Positions 26,821 through 36,438 of a DNA stretch of 64,000 bases are shown here, piece by piece. Source of the DNA: Phocaeicola abscessus CCUG 55929. GTDB lineage: Bacteria > Bacteroidota > Bacteroidia > Bacteroidales > Bacteroidaceae. Within the stretch, counting starts at the first letter, position 1. Each line of letters starts with the position of its first letter. The translations under genes and the position numbers were made by a program. Location of the stretch: assembly GCF_000312445.1 (NCBI RefSeq), contig NZ_HE997182.1, positions 780,841-844,840 on the forward strand. The letters are read 5' to 3'. The notes under the pieces are model-generated. The model was not told where the DNA came from. It searched no databases and saw nothing but the letters and a program-made list of their open reading frames with translations.

Positions 26821-27117
26821 ATGAGCAAGTTAAAGACGATATGGGATTTCATATGCGAGCATAAATACCTGATAACGATATGCGCGTTCCTGTTCATGAT
26901 CATATTTGTAGACGAGAATAATCTGATCGACCGATTCAGGCATAAGCGGGAAATCAGTACGCTGAATGCCGAGATCGAACAGTATCGTAAACAATACGAA
27001 AGCGATACGGAGAAACTGAACAGACTTGTGGACAATCCGGAGGAATTGGAAAAAATCGCTCGCGAGAAATACCTGATGAAGAAACCCGATGAAGACATAT
27101 TTATTATAGAAGAATGA
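26821..27117 (+). CDS. FtsB/DivIC-type septum formation initiator
   Basis: 98 residues from the ATG at 26821; a GTG at 26812 is also possible. The layout is that of FtsB/DivIC: a short cytoplasmic tail, one membrane helix (YLITICAFLFMIIFV), then a periplasmic coiled coil (REISTLNAEIEQYRKQYESDTEKLNRL) ending with NPEELEKIAREKYLMKKPDEDIFII, the conserved family tail. With FtsL and FtsQ it bridges early and late divisome proteins and activates septal wall synthesis. The next gene overlaps its stop by four bases, implying coupled translation. Confidence 0.88.
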   Translation: MSKLKTIWDFICEHKYLITICAFLFMIIFVDENNLIDRFRHKREISTLNAEIEQYRKQYESDTEKLNRLVDNPEELEKIAREKYLMKKPDEDIFIIEE

Positions 27118-27461
27118 AAAAATATTTTAAAGAACTTATGATGTCTGGCGCGATACTGCTCCTCATCGGCGCGGTATTGCAGGTGAATCAGTTGATCGTG
27201 GCTCCTTATATCTATACGGTAGGAGCCCTCCTTTTCGGCTATGTCCAGATCGTGGGCGGACGTTACGAGGGTGCTAACCTCGTGATTCGCCGCTTGCGTC
27301 GACTGCAGATCTTCGGGGCCGTCATGTTAGTGATTACGGGTGTTATCATGTTTACTTGGCATCATAACGAATGGGTCATTGCCATGACGATCGCCGCCAT
27401 CTTTGAACTGTATACGGCTTTCCGAATCCCCATAGAACTGAAAAAGGAGAAGCGTCGATAG
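27114..27461 (+). CDS. Small integral membrane protein, unknown function
   Basis: 115 residues with four predicted membrane helices (MSGAILLLIGAVLQV; YIYTVGALLFGYVQIV; LQIFGAVMLVITGVIMF; WVIAMTIAAIFELYTAF) and a basic C-terminus (ELKKEKRR). The start codon overlaps the stop of the DivIC-like gene (ATGA), so the two are probably made together, suggesting an envelope or division-related role by association only. No motif of a named family was recognised. Confidence 0.75.
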   Translation: MKKYFKELMMSGAILLLIGAVLQVNQLIVAPYIYTVGALLFGYVQIVGGRYEGANLVIRRLRRLQIFGAVMLVITGVIMFTWHHNEWVIAMTIAAIFELYTAFRIPIELKKEKRR

Positions 27462-27560
27462 GCCGATCTGATAATAATTGTAAAAAAATGCTGTCGAGAC
27501 GAGGTTATTTGTCGGGTGGAATCTAATAAACTTCTATTTGATTTAAATAATAATAAAATT

Positions 27561-27592
27561 TTTCCGCTCGACGAATAATGGTTGTAAATTTG
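27561..27592 (+). promoter_or_regulatory. Promoter of the DUF4369 lipoprotein gene
   Basis: TTTC, a 20-base spacer and TAAATTTG (27585-27592) fit the Bacteroidetes consensus with one mismatch in the -33 box. The gene starts at 27626. Confidence 0.6.
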
Positions 27593-27625
27593 CCCCTATA
27601 GAAAAAGAGGGAGTTTGTGGATACG

Positions 27626-28336
27626 ATGTTAAGACTTTTTATACCGATAATGTCTTTATTGGCGTTAACTTCATGCGCCAGCGAATACCAGATAAAAGGT
27701 ACTTCTTCCATATCTCGTTTGGACGGGAAAATGCTATTCGTAAAAATTCCCGAAGAGAATCAAATGGTCAAAATCGATTCCGCAGAAGTGGTACACGGAC
27801 TCTTCGCAATGAAAGGAGCTGTCGACTCGATCATGTTGGCGGCGCTTTACATGGACGATATCAGTATCATACCCTTTGTAATAGAAAAAGGCCAGATCAA
27901 TGTCAGTATAGACAATGCCCGTACGCAGATTAACGGCACCCCTCTGAACGATAGGTTGGCAGCGTTTATCGCCAAGAAGATTTCCATCGACGACCGGGCA
28001 TACGAATTGGAGCATAAGGAAAACCAGATGATTATGGACGGTAAAACCCCGGAGGAGATCGAAGACGAACTGACCAAGGAACGCCAGAAATTGATGGAAG
28101 AACTGAACGAGCTGGCCAAGGCCTTCATCAAAAGTAATTATGACAATATCCTCGGACCCGGAATCTTCGGCATGATTTGCAGCGGATTCGATATCCCCCT
28201 GATGACTCCCCTGATAGATGAGGTGATGAAAGATGCGCCGGAAAATTTCAAGTGCCATCCCATGGTAAAGGAATACATCGAGGCCGCCCGGCGAAATATG
28301 GACCGGATCAAGCACAATATTCAATCTCAACCGTAA
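27626..28336 (+). CDS. DUF4369 domain lipoprotein
   Basis: 236 residues from the ATG at 27626; a GTG at 27617 would add three residues. Signal peptide with lipobox LTSC (Cys17 region of MLRLFIPIMSLLALTSC). The N-terminal 100 residues match DUF4369 (YQIKGTSSISRLDGKMLFVKI; VDSIMLAALYMDD; VIEKGQINVSI), a beta-sandwich often found in front of thioredoxin-like domains in Bacteroidetes. Here the thioredoxin part is missing and is replaced by a helical region (EEIEDELTKERQKLMEELNELAKAF). Single-gene unit upstream of pgk. Probably outer-membrane; function unknown. Confidence 0.78.
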   Translation: MLRLFIPIMSLLALTSCASEYQIKGTSSISRLDGKMLFVKIPEENQMVKIDSAEVVHGLFAMKGAVDSIMLAALYMDDISIIPFVIEKGQINVSIDNARTQINGTPLNDRLAAFIAKKISIDDRAYELEHKENQMIMDGKTPEEIEDELTKERQKLMEELNELAKAFIKSNYDNILGPGIFGMICSGFDIPLMTPLIDEVMKDAPENFKCHPMVKEYIEAARRNMDRIKHNIQSQP

Positions 28337-28507
28337 AGTGGCGTCCCCTCGACAATCCGTGCGAGGAAGAGGGGATGACGGTCTCGCATGCAAAAAATGG
28401 CCCCATCTCGCAACTGCGGAGAAAGAAAAATTTTTCGCCGGGAGAATGAGGAATAGAAAAAAGTCGTAACTTTACGTCGATTTTAGAAGAATTAATTTAG
28501 ATAGATT

Positions 28508-29764
28508 ATGCAAACCATTGACAAATTCAATTTTGCGGGGAAAAAAGCGATCGTTCGGGTGGACTTCAACGTCCCCTTGGACGAGCAGGGAAAAGTGACG
28601 GACGATACCCGCATCCGCGGCGCGCTTCCTACTTTAAAGAAAGTGTTGGCCGACGGCGGAAGCCTGATTATGATGTCGCACATGGGCAAACCGAAAGGCA
28701 AAGTGAACCCGAAGTTCTCTTTGAAACAAATTCTCGAGCCGGTTTCCAACGCTTTGGGCATACACGTGAAGTTCGCTCCCGATTGCGCTAAAGCCGCTCA
28801 GGCCGCTGCCGCACTGAAACCGGGCGAAGCGCTGCTCCTCGAGAATTTACGTTTTTACCCCGAAGAAGAAGGTAAACCGGTGGGCATCGATAAGGAAGAT
28901 CCGGCTTATGAGAGCGCGAAGAAGGCCATGAAAGCTTCGCAGAAAGAATTTGCCAAGACGCTTGCCGGCTATGCCGACTGCTATGTGAACGACGCATTCG
29001 GTACGGCTCATCGCAAACATGCTTCTACGGCCGTGATCGCCGACTATTTCGATGCCGATCACAAAATGCTCGGTTACTTGATGGAAAAGGAAGTCGAGGC
29101 CATCGATAACGTGCTGAAGAATGCTCAACATCCCTTTACCGCCATCATCGGCGGCTCCAAAGTCTCTTCCAAACTGGCTGTCATCAAGAATCTGCTGACC
29201 AGGGTCGATAACCTGATCATTGGCGGCGGCATGGGGTATACTTTTATCAAGGCGCAGGGCGGTCATATCGGCGAATCGCTGCATGAAGACGACTTGATGC
29301 CGGAGGCCCTTTCGGTGATGGAAGAAGCCAAAAAGGCGGGTGTGAATCTCTCGCTTTCCGTGGCGACGGTTGCAGCCGACAGATTTGCCGACGATGCCAA
29401 CAAACAAGTAGTCGACATCTATCACATCCCCGACGGGTGGGAGGGTATGGACGCTTCCGAGGCTTCCTTGGAGAAGTGGAAGAAGATCATCCTTTCGTCC
29501 AAGACCATTTTATGGAACGGCCCGGTGGGCGTGTTCGAATTCCCGAATTTTGCTCACGGTACGGGCGAAATCGCCAAGTATGTGGCCGAGGCGACTGAGA
29601 AAGGCGCTTACTCATTGGTGGGGGGCGGCGATTCGGTGGCTGCCGTCAACAAGTTCGGTCTGGCCGACAAGATCTCTTACGTATCAACCGGCGGAGGCGC
29701 CATGTTGGAAGCGATCGAAGGCAAAATCCTTCCGGGTGTAGCGGCGATTACGGGTGAGAAATAA
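28508..29764 (+). CDS. pgk: Phosphoglycerate kinase
   Basis: 418 residues, the usual length. It transfers phosphate from 1,3-bisphosphoglycerate to ADP in glycolysis, in the cytoplasm. Family signatures: [74 protein letters not shown] and the C-terminal nucleotide site [17 protein letters not shown] with [14 protein letters not shown]. Monocistronic; TAACTTTA at 28467-28474 is a possible -7 element, without a clear -33. Terminators follow at 29809 and 29913. Confidence 0.98.
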   Translation: MQTIDKFNFAGKKAIVRVDFNVPLDEQGKVTDDTRIRGALPTLKKVLADGGSLIMMSHMGKPKGKVNPKFSLKQILEPVSNALGIHVKFAPDCAKAAQAAAALKPGEALLLENLRFYPEEEGKPVGIDKEDPAYESAKKAMKASQKEFAKTLAGYADCYVNDAFGTAHRKHASTAVIADYFDADHKMLGYLMEKEVEAIDNVLKNAQHPFTAIIGGSKVSSKLAVIKNLLTRVDNLIIGGGMGYTFIKAQGGHIGESLHEDDLMPEALSVMEEAKKAGVNLSLSVATVAADRFADDANKQVVDIYHIPDGWEGMDASEASLEKWKKIILSSKTILWNGPVGVFEFPNFAHGTGEIAKYVAEATEKGAYSLVGGGDSVAAVNKFGLADKISYVSTGGGAMLEAIEGKILPGVAAITGEK

Positions 29765-29808
29765 TTTTGCTTGGATTTGTTTGCCACACTTTTGTCTTCA
29801 AGCAAGTG

Positions 29809-29845
29809 GGAGGGCATTTCTTCGGAGATGCCCTCTTTATTTATT
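29809..29845 (+). terminator. pgk terminator
   Basis: GAGGGCAT pairs with ATGCCCTC around a short loop (about TTCTTCGGAG), followed by TTTATTTATT. Confidence 0.85.
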
Positions 29846-29912
29846 CTTCCGAAGGGATGGGAAGAACCCGACTGCGAAGTGGATTCGACGCCGATTTCCG
29901 TTACCCCGTAAA

Positions 29913-29957
29913 GGATGAGGCAGCATATCGACGACTGATATGCTGCCTCATCCTTTC
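29913..29957. terminator. Perfect 17-bp hairpin between convergent genes
   Basis: GGATGAGGCAGCATATC and its exact complement enclose a 7-base loop, followed by TTTC on the plus strand and preceded by TAAAGG. It lies between pgk and the convergent DUF1080 gene and may act on both strands. Confidence 0.6.
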
Positions 29958-29998
29958 ACCTCTTCCGGCATTCAGAGCCGGGAAAGGCGGTTCTCGAA

Positions 29999-30874
29999 TC
30001 AGTCTAAGATCTTGACTTTGACGTTGCGGTACCACACATCGTCGCCATGATCTTGCAGTCCGATGAATCCTTCATGGTTTTCGCCGCCGCAGTTGTTCAG
30101 CAGTTCGAATGCCACCGGCCATGCCTTTTCGCTGAACTTGGAAGCCTGCAGCATTTCCGTCCATTTCGGTGTCCAAAGATGGTATTCGAGTACGTTCTTG
30201 CCGTTTTGATAGTGTACCACCGTGCCTTTATAGACCATGATCTTCGCTTCGTTCCATTCGCCGAAGGGTTTGGCGTTTTGCGGATTGGCGGGAATCATGT
30301 CGTACAGGGAAGCCGACTTGCGATTGCCGTCCTTGCCCAATTTGGCATCCGGATGATTCTCATTGTCCAGCACTTGATATTCCGGAGCGGAGATATAGAT
30401 CGGTTCGAACTGATCGGCTTTATCTTTCACGGGCACCTCCTGCGCCAGATAGAAAATGCCGGAATTGGAACCTTTGCCTACTTTCCATTCCAAGGTCAAT
30501 TCGAAGTTTTTGAATTTGTGAGCGAAGATCAGGTCGCCGCCTTCCGCACTCTGGCCTTCGCCCATGCCCGAGCCGTTGATTTTCAGCGATCCGTCTTCTA
30601 CCGTCCAACGGGCGGGAATCGAATTCTTGCCGTAGCCGCGCCATCCTTCGGTCGATGTGCCGTCGAACAGCGTGATGTACCCGTCGGCATCGATCGGTAA
30701 TGCCAGCGTTTTGTTCTCTTCGCCTACCGGCTGCGTAGATACGGCCAGATCGACCGTTGCAGGCATTGCCGGTTCAGCTTCTTCGGAAGCAGCCTGTTTC
30801 TTCTGGCCTCCGCACGATGTCAATGCAGCTGTCAAAGCCATGCATCCCATCCAAGTTAACGTTTGCTTTCTCAT
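29999..30874 (-). CDS. DUF1080 (3-keto-disaccharide hydrolase-type) lipoprotein
   Basis: 291 residues from the ATG at 30874 (MRKQTLTWMGCMALTAALTSC; lipobox Cys21); the ATG at 30925 precedes a non-signal stretch. After a Glu/Ala-rich linker, residues ~65-290 form the DUF1080 beta-sandwich: GYITLFDGTSTEGWRGYG, FELTLEWKVGKGSNSGIFYLA, PEYQVLDNENHPDA and the ending NHEGFIGLQDHGDDVWYRNVKVK. DUF1080 proteins are lectin/glucanase-like, and several are annotated as 3-keto-glycoside hydrolases acting on oxidised disaccharides. No oxidoreductase partner lies nearby. Single gene convergent with pgk. Family call strong, substrate inferred. Confidence 0.88.
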   Translation of the reverse strand: MRKQTLTWMGCMALTAALTSCGGQKKQAASEEAEPAMPATVDLAVSTQPVGEENKTLALPIDADGYITLFDGTSTEGWRGYGKNSIPARWTVEDGSLKINGSGMGEGQSAEGGDLIFAHKFKNFELTLEWKVGKGSNSGIFYLAQEVPVKDKADQFEPIYISAPEYQVLDNENHPDAKLGKDGNRKSASLYDMIPANPQNAKPFGEWNEAKIMVYKGTVVHYQNGKNVLEYHLWTPKWTEMLQASKFSEKAWPVAFELLNNCGGENHEGFIGLQDHGDDVWYRNVKVKILD

Positions 30875-31085
30875 ATCAGTAATCTTTATATAAAAGTTAT
30901 AGAATCTTCGTGTTCGTTTTTTCATAAATCTGTCCGAAGATACATGTTTTTTAGAGAACTTGTGCGATTGGTAAAAAGTTTAATATTTCTTTAACATTCC
31001 GGGGCTTGCTTCTCGGGAAAATGAGGCAAGTTCGCAGGGCTCTCCGGCGGGACCGGTCGAGTCCGGTTGCGGCTGGGTGAGGATG

Positions 31086-31124
31086 AAAAAAGGGGCTGTG
31101 GCAAAACAAAATTTTGCCACAGCC
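31086..31124 (-). terminator. tRNA transcript terminator
   Basis: On the minus strand a 13-bp stem (GGCTGTGGCAAAA with its complement) is followed by CCCCTTTTTT. It lies ten bases after the tRNA 3' end. Confidence 0.85.
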
Positions 31125-31133
31125 GTTTCTTCG

Positions 31134-31207
31134 TAGCGGGACCCAGGATTGAACTGGGGACCTCATGATTATGAATCATGCGCTCTAACCGGCTGAGCTA
31201 TCCCGCC
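31134..31207 (-). tRNA. tRNA with anticodon CAT (Met)
   Basis: The 74-base minus-strand sequence folds as a cloverleaf: acceptor GGCGGGA with TCCCGCT (one G-U), D arm GCTCAGCCGGTTAGAGC, anticodon arm CATGA-TTCATAA-TCATG with anticodon CAT, and T arm with GTTCAATCC. CCA is not encoded. Elongator Met is most likely; tRNA-Ile2 with a modified C34 is the alternative. Confidence 0.92.
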
Positions 31208-31389
31208 CGCATTTTGCGCGGCAAAGATAAGCATATTTTTTTATCCGACAAACTTCGTAAGAATTTTTTCGTTCTCTCGCCCGAAGATAATTCGCTTTCG
31301 ACCCGTATTCTTTGAAAAAAAGTGAAGCATTTATTATGTCGATATGGAAAAATTGGTTTATTTTGCCCGCTACTTGAAAGATAACACTC

Positions 31390-31776
31390 ATGGAGAAAAT
31401 AAAAATCCATCTGGAATACATGCTTCGTTCCGGTTCCGCCGAGGTGATATGGAACATGATCGGCACGATGTCGGGGTTGGAGCAATGGTTTGCCGACAAG
31501 ATAACGGTATCGGACAAGTTGTATACTTTTCAGTGGGGGAAGGATGAGCGACGCACGGCCAGACTGATCAATATCCGATCGTATAACTTCATCCGTTTCC
31601 ATTGGACCGACGACGAGGAGTCGCGGACCTATTTCGAGCTTCGTATGGATGAGGATGAACTCACGGGCGATTGCATCTTGTCGGTGACCGATTTCATCGA
31701 GCCGGAAGAAGAAGCCGACATCAAAAAACTCTGGGATTTTCAGGTGAATACCCTGAAAAGAGAAGCGGGGCTGTGA
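31390..31776 (+). CDS. START-like domain protein
   Basis: 128 residues, acidic and soluble, reading MEKIKIHLEYMLRSGSAEVIWNMI, then GLEQWFADKI, FIRFHWTDDEESRTYFEL and LSVTDFIEPEEEADIKKLWDF. The order of strands and the final long helix match the START-like/AHSA1 group, which bind hydrophobic ligands in a helix-grip fold. In Bacteroidetes this short form is widely conserved with no established role. It lies 90 bases before the LptF/LptG-type permease gene on the same strand. Confidence 0.75.
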   Translation: MEKIKIHLEYMLRSGSAEVIWNMIGTMSGLEQWFADKITVSDKLYTFQWGKDERRTARLINIRSYNFIRFHWTDDEESRTYFELRMDEDELTGDCILSVTDFIEPEEEADIKKLWDFQVNTLKREAGL

Positions 31777-31865
31777 GGTAATTAAAATTTGCAAAACGTA
31801 TCGTTCTCTTCTTTTTTTGTGCTACTTTTGCGTTATCAATCGGTTTGCGATTAGAATAGTCGGAC

Positions 31866-33764
31866 ATGCTGCGCATCAAGAAATTGGATATATTTATTCT
31901 GAAAAGCTTCTTAACGCTCTTCGCCGGCACTTTCGTCATTTGTCTGTTCATCTTCATGATGCAGTTCTTGTGGAGGTATATCGATGAATTGGTAGGGAAA
32001 GGGCTCGGTTTGACCGTGCTCGGGCAATTTTTCTTTTATTCCGCCATCACGCTGATTCCCATGTCGTTGCCTCTTTCCATCCTGCTGGCTGCACTGATGA
32101 CGTTCGGCAATTTCGGCGAGCGTTACGAATTGCTCGCCATGAAGTCGGCAGGCATCCCCTTGACCCGTATCATGCGGCCGGTGGTCGCATGTTGTGCTTT
32201 TCTCTGTCTGATGTCTTTTTTCTTCCAAAACGTAATATCCCCCAAGGCGCAGAAAATGTTGTGGACCTTGGTCGTCTCGGTCAGGCAGACTTCACCGGAG
32301 TTGGATATCCCCGAAGGGGTGTTCTATTCGGAGATCGAAGGATACAACATCTATGTGAAGCATAAAAATAAAGAAACCGGTATGATGACCGATATCCTGA
32401 TCTACAACCTTTCCGAAGGCTTTGAGAATGCGCACGTCATCTGGGCGGAGAAAGGAAAGATCGAAACTACGCAGGATCAACAACACTTGCTGCTCCACCT
32501 TTACAACGGAGAGCAGTTCGAGAATCTCAAATCGCAGAATATCGCTCGTGACAACGTGCCCTATCGACGGGAATCGTTTCGCGAAAAACAGATTGTCATA
32601 GACTTCAACGGCGGATTTGAAATGATCGACGGAAGCTATCTGGATAGTCGATCGGATGCCAAGAATATGGCGGAGATCTCCCATTCCATCGACTCGCTGA
32701 AGGCAAAGGCCGACAGCATCGGCAGAAACATGTATGCAGACATCGCCCGGACGTATTATCGGCGCGTCACGCTGACTTCTTCCGATTCGGCGAAGCTGAG
32801 TCAAAACAAGACCCTGAAGTTGGATGCCGACAGCCTGTTCGAATCTTACACCCTGGTCGAGAAGGAGCGGGTGCTTTCTGCCGCCACCAACCAACTTACC
32901 GCATTGACCCTCGACTGGCAGATGAAAAGTATCATGAGCGACGATCTGGACAGAGACATCCGGCGCCATCAGTTAGACTGGCATAGGAAGATCACGCTCT
33001 CTCTGGCTTGCCTGATTTTCTTCTTTATCGGTGCGCCCTTGGGGGCCATCATCCGAAAGGGAGGGCTGGGGATGCCGGTGGTCGTCTCCGTCTTTATCTT
33101 CGTCATTTATTACATCATCGATACGGGCTCCACCCGAATCGCCCGCAGCGGCGAGATGAACATGATAGTGGGCGTATGGATGAGTACGTTTGTTTTAGCG
33201 CCTGTCGGCGCTTTCTTTACGTACAAGTCGAACAACGATTCGGTGGTATTCAATATCGAAATCTACGTCAACTTTTTCCGTACCCTGATCGGAATGCGGC
33301 AGACTCGTCATATTTACCGAAAGGAAGTAATCATCGAAGACCCGAACTATCCACGGATCTACGCAGAGCTGGACGAGCTTAGTGCGGCCTGCACGGCATA
33401 CAAAACGGAACACCGGCTTGGGAAGGCTCCCAATTACTACCACATCTTCACGAACAGCGGACACGACGATCAGATCGCCCGCATCGGCGAGAAGATGGAA
33501 GAGCTGATCGAGGAACTCTCGAACGGTAAGGACAAGTATTTGTTCGAGTTGTTGAACCGTTATCCCGTCCTTTCCACCAATGCGCACAAGAGCCCGTTCC
33601 TGCGGAAAACGTTGAACGTGCTGGCCGGCCTCGTCGTACCCATCGGGATCGTATTCTATTTTCGCATTTGGATATTCGGCATGCGGTTGGATCAGGACTT
33701 GAAGCGCATCGTGGCGAACGATAGGGATATCCGCTGTCGCCTTGAAGAAACATTTATTAAATAA
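31866..33764 (+). CDS. LptF/LptG family LPS-export permease
   Basis: 632 residues. N-terminal membrane helices (DIFILKSFLTLFAGTFVICLFIF; LGQFFFYSAITLIPMSLPLSILLAALM) with the family signature FGNFGERYELLAMKSAGIPLTRIMRP, then a large periplasmic jellyroll-type region (residues ~130-360), then helices HRKITLSLACLIFFFIGAPLGAIIRKGGLGMPVVVSV and onward. This is the YjgP/YjgQ layout that moves LPS out of the inner membrane with LptB. The protein is longer than the ~360-residue enterobacterial forms; the extra ~190 C-terminal residues with another membrane helix are seen in Bacteroidetes members. ribBA follows after six bases, likely co-transcribed. Whether it is F or G cannot be told from sequence alone. 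Confidence 0.92.
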   Translation: MLRIKKLDIFILKSFLTLFAGTFVICLFIFMMQFLWRYIDELVGKGLGLTVLGQFFFYSAITLIPMSLPLSILLAALMTFGNFGERYELLAMKSAGIPLTRIMRPVVACCAFLCLMSFFFQNVISPKAQKMLWTLVVSVRQTSPELDIPEGVFYSEIEGYNIYVKHKNKETGMMTDILIYNLSEGFENAHVIWAEKGKIETTQDQQHLLLHLYNGEQFENLKSQNIARDNVPYRRESFREKQIVIDFNGGFEMIDGSYLDSRSDAKNMAEISHSIDSLKAKADSIGRNMYADIARTYYRRVTLTSSDSAKLSQNKTLKLDADSLFESYTLVEKERVLSAATNQLTALTLDWQMKSIMSDDLDRDIRRHQLDWHRKITLSLACLIFFFIGAPLGAIIRKGGLGMPVVVSVFIFVIYYIIDTGSTRIARSGEMNMIVGVWMSTFVLAPVGAFFTYKSNNDSVVFNIEIYVNFFRTLIGMRQTRHIYRKEVIIEDPNYPRIYAELDELSAACTAYKTEHRLGKAPNYYHIFTNSGHDDQIARIGEKMEELIEELSNGKDKYLFELLNRYPVLSTNAHKSPFLRKTLNVLAGLVVPIGIVFYFRIWIFGMRLDQDLKRIVANDRDIRCRLEETFIK

Positions 33765-33770
33765 ATAACG

Positions 33771-34982
33771 ATGGAAGAAAAAATTAAACTTGACGGTATT
33801 GAAGAAGCGATCAAAGACTTTCGAGAAGGGAAATTCGTCATCGTCGTCGACGATGAAGACCGCGAAAACGAGGGCGACCTGATTGTCGCTGCCGAAAAGA
33901 TTACGCCCGAGAAGGTGAATTTCATGTTGAAACATGCTCGCGGCGTCCTTTGCGTACCCTTGACCATTTCGCGCTGTAAGGAATTGGATTTGCCCCATCA
34001 GGTGGATGAAAATACGTCGATGTTAGGAACGCCGTTTACGGTGACCGTGGATAAGCTGGAAGGATGTACTACGGGCGTCTCTATCCACGATCGCTGCGAA
34101 ACGATCAAGGCTTTGGCTGATCCGACTTCCACACCGCAGACCTTCGGCCGACCGGGACATATCAATCCGCTCTATGCACAGGACAAAGGAGTGCTTCGAC
34201 GTGCCGGACATACGGAAGCCTGCGTCGATATGGCCCGATTGGCGGGACTCTATCCCGCCGCCGCCTTGATGGAAATCATGAGCGACGACGGTACGATGTC
34301 CCGTCTGCCCGAACTCCGGCGAAAAGCCGACGAGTGGGGGATGAAATTGATTTCCATTCGCGATTTGATCGCATACCGCCTCAAAGAAGAATCGCTGATA
34401 GAAAAGGGGGTGGAGGTGGATATGCCGACCGAATACGGACACTTTCAACTGATCCCTTTCCGGCAGAAGAGCAACGGGCTAGAACACATCGCTTTGATAA
34501 AGGGAGAAATCAAAGAAGACGAGCCGATATTGGTGCGCGTGCACTCTTCCTGTGCTACCGGCGATATCTTTGGCTCCCTGCGATGCGATTGTGGCGACCA
34601 GCTGCACAAGGCCATGCAAATGATCGAAAAGGAAGGTCGAGGAGCCGTCGTTTACCTCAACCAGGAAGGACGCGGCATCGGATTGATGGATAAGATGAGA
34701 GCCTACAAACTTCAGGAAAACGGTATGGACACGGTGGATGCCAATATCTATTTAGGACACAAAGCCGACGAACGCGACTACGGAGTAGGCGCACAGATAC
34801 TTCGTAAGCTCGGTATCACTCGTATGCGACTCATGACCAATAATCCCGTGAAACGTGTCGGGCTCGAATCCTACGGCCTCTCGGTGGTAGAAATCGTTCC
34901 GATCGAAATACATTCGAACCAGTACAACGAGCGTTATTTGGAAACAAAGAAAAAACGCATGGGGCATTTATTGCATTTATAA
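33771..34982 (+). CDS. ribBA: Bifunctional DHBP synthase / GTP cyclohydrolase II
   Basis: 403 residues with both riboflavin-pathway entry enzymes fused. The N-terminal half (RibB) carries [25 protein letters not shown] and [17 protein letters not shown] and makes 3,4-dihydroxy-2-butanone 4-phosphate from ribulose 5-phosphate. The C-terminal half (RibA) has the zinc cysteines in [22 protein letters not shown] and the motif [11 protein letters not shown] and opens GTP. All key residues are present. It follows the LptF/LptG gene by six bases; the aminotransferase gene follows 33 bases later. Confidence 0.97.
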   Translation: MEEKIKLDGIEEAIKDFREGKFVIVVDDEDRENEGDLIVAAEKITPEKVNFMLKHARGVLCVPLTISRCKELDLPHQVDENTSMLGTPFTVTVDKLEGCTTGVSIHDRCETIKALADPTSTPQTFGRPGHINPLYAQDKGVLRRAGHTEACVDMARLAGLYPAAALMEIMSDDGTMSRLPELRRKADEWGMKLISIRDLIAYRLKEESLIEKGVEVDMPTEYGHFQLIPFRQKSNGLEHIALIKGEIKEDEPILVRVHSSCATGDIFGSLRCDCGDQLHKAMQMIEKEGRGAVVYLNQEGRGIGLMDKMRAYKLQENGMDTVDANIYLGHKADERDYGVGAQILRKLGITRMRLMTNNPVKRVGLESYGLSVVEIVPIEIHSNQYNERYLETKKKRMGHLLHL

Positions 34983-35015
34983 AATAAAAAACGAACTATA
35001 AATAATTTACATACT

Positions 35016-36209
35016 ATGAATCGATTATCCGATAGACTGAATCGTTTGACTCCTTCCGCCACGTTGGCGATGTCGCAAAAGAGTAGTGAGCTGAAAGCTC
35101 AAGGTGTAGATGTGATCAATATGAGTGTGGGCGAACCGGATTTTAATACGCCTGATTTCATTAAGGAAGCCGCTAAGAAAGCTATTGACGAGAACTATTC
35201 GAAATACTCGCCCGTTGCCGGTTACCCCGCCTTGCGGAATGCTATTGTGGCCAAGTTGAAGAAAGAGAATGGACTGGATTATACTGTCGCACAGATCAGT
35301 GTGGCCAATGGAGCGAAACAAGCTGTCTGCAATACCGTGATGTGCCTGGTCGACGAAGGCGATGAAGTCGTCATTCCCGCCCCTTACTGGGTAAGCTATC
35401 CGCAGATGGTGAAAGTGGCCGACGGAATACCCGTGATCATCCCCGCAGGGATCGAACAAGATTTCAAAATCACGCCCGAACAGTTGGAAACGGCCGTCAC
35501 ACCGAAAACCAGAGCCTTGATCCTTTGCTCTCCGTCGAACCCCACCGGGTCGGTATACGATAAGGAGGAACTGGCCGCTTTGGCCGAAGTCGTCGCCAGA
35601 CATCCGAACCTGTATGTGATCGCCGACGAGATCTATGAACATATCAACTACGTGGGAAAACACGAAAGTATCGCGCAATTCGCAGCGATCAGAGAACGGG
35701 TGGTGATCGTCAACGGTGTTTCGAAAGCATATGCCATGACCGGTTGGCGCATCGGATTTGCCGCCGGACCGGAATGGATTGTCAAGGGTATCAACAAATT
35801 GCAGGGACAATATACCTCAGGTCCCTGTTCTATATCGCAAAAGGCGGCCGAAACGGCCTATACCGGCGATCAAACTCCTGTCGAAGAGATGCGTCGGGCG
35901 TTTGAGCGTCGCCGCAATCTGATCGTCGAGCTGGCAAAAGAAATCCCGGGACTGGAAGTGAACGTGCCTCAGGGGGCGTTCTATCTCTTTCCCAAGTGCA
36001 GCTCGTTCTACGGAAAAAGCGATGGAGATCGTAAGATCAACGACTCAAACGATCTGGCCATGTACTTGCTCGAAGCAGGGCATGTGGCTACTGTGGGAGG
36101 CGATTCGTTCGGTGCTCCCGACTGTTTTCGCATGAGTTATGCCACTTCCGATGAGAATATCCGGGAAGCCATGCGACGTATCAAGGAAACTTTGGCGAAA
36201 TTGAAGTAA
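35016..36209 (+). CDS. PLP-dependent aminotransferase (aspartate-type, class I)
   Basis: 397 residues, fold-type I aminotransferase. Motifs: MSVGEPDFNTPDFIKEAA, YSPVAGYPALRNAI, the Asn/Pro cluster LCSPSNPTGSVYDKEEL, YVIADEIYEHINYVG (PLP-binding Asp), VNGVSKAYAMTGWRIGFAAG (PLP Lys) and FRMSYATSDENIREAMRRI with the C-terminal substrate Arg region. This is the subgroup Ib pattern typical of aspartate aminotransferase in Bacteroidetes, which links oxaloacetate and glutamate to aspartate in the cytoplasm. Likely co-expressed with ribBA by position. Confidence 0.93.
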   Translation: MNRLSDRLNRLTPSATLAMSQKSSELKAQGVDVINMSVGEPDFNTPDFIKEAAKKAIDENYSKYSPVAGYPALRNAIVAKLKKENGLDYTVAQISVANGAKQAVCNTVMCLVDEGDEVVIPAPYWVSYPQMVKVADGIPVIIPAGIEQDFKITPEQLETAVTPKTRALILCSPSNPTGSVYDKEELAALAEVVARHPNLYVIADEIYEHINYVGKHESIAQFAAIRERVVIVNGVSKAYAMTGWRIGFAAGPEWIVKGINKLQGQYTSGPCSISQKAAETAYTGDQTPVEEMRRAFERRRNLIVELAKEIPGLEVNVPQGAFYLFPKCSSFYGKSDGDRKINDSNDLAMYLLEAGHVATVGGDSFGAPDCFRMSYATSDENIREAMRRIKETLAKLK

Positions 36210-36354
36210 AATCGACAGATGCCCTTACAAAGGATGGGTAGCCGGTTAACAAAATCACGGGAGGTTAATCGGCTTATACTTTTCGGTTGGCAAAACCGTA
36301 AGAATACTCCGCCGAGCGAATCCGACAGCATTTTAGCGGACAGCAACAATTATA

Positions 36355-36397
36355 CCTTAAAGGTTTACATGCCGAATACGGATGTAAACCTTTAAGG
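36355..36397. terminator. Perfect 16-bp inverted repeat between convergent genes
   Basis: CCTTAAAGGTTTACAT and its exact complement enclose an 11-base spacer, between the aminotransferase gene and the convergent SusD gene. No T run follows on either strand, so intrinsic termination is plausible but not certain. Confidence 0.5.
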
Positions 36398-36438
36398 TTG
36401 TGGAGGGTACCGTTTACCGGTAGCGGGGAACTCGGATC

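Noticed and set aside
31134-31207. tRNA-linked integration site for a mobile element
   Set aside because: No integrase, direct repeat of the tRNA 3' end, or island-like content lies beside it.
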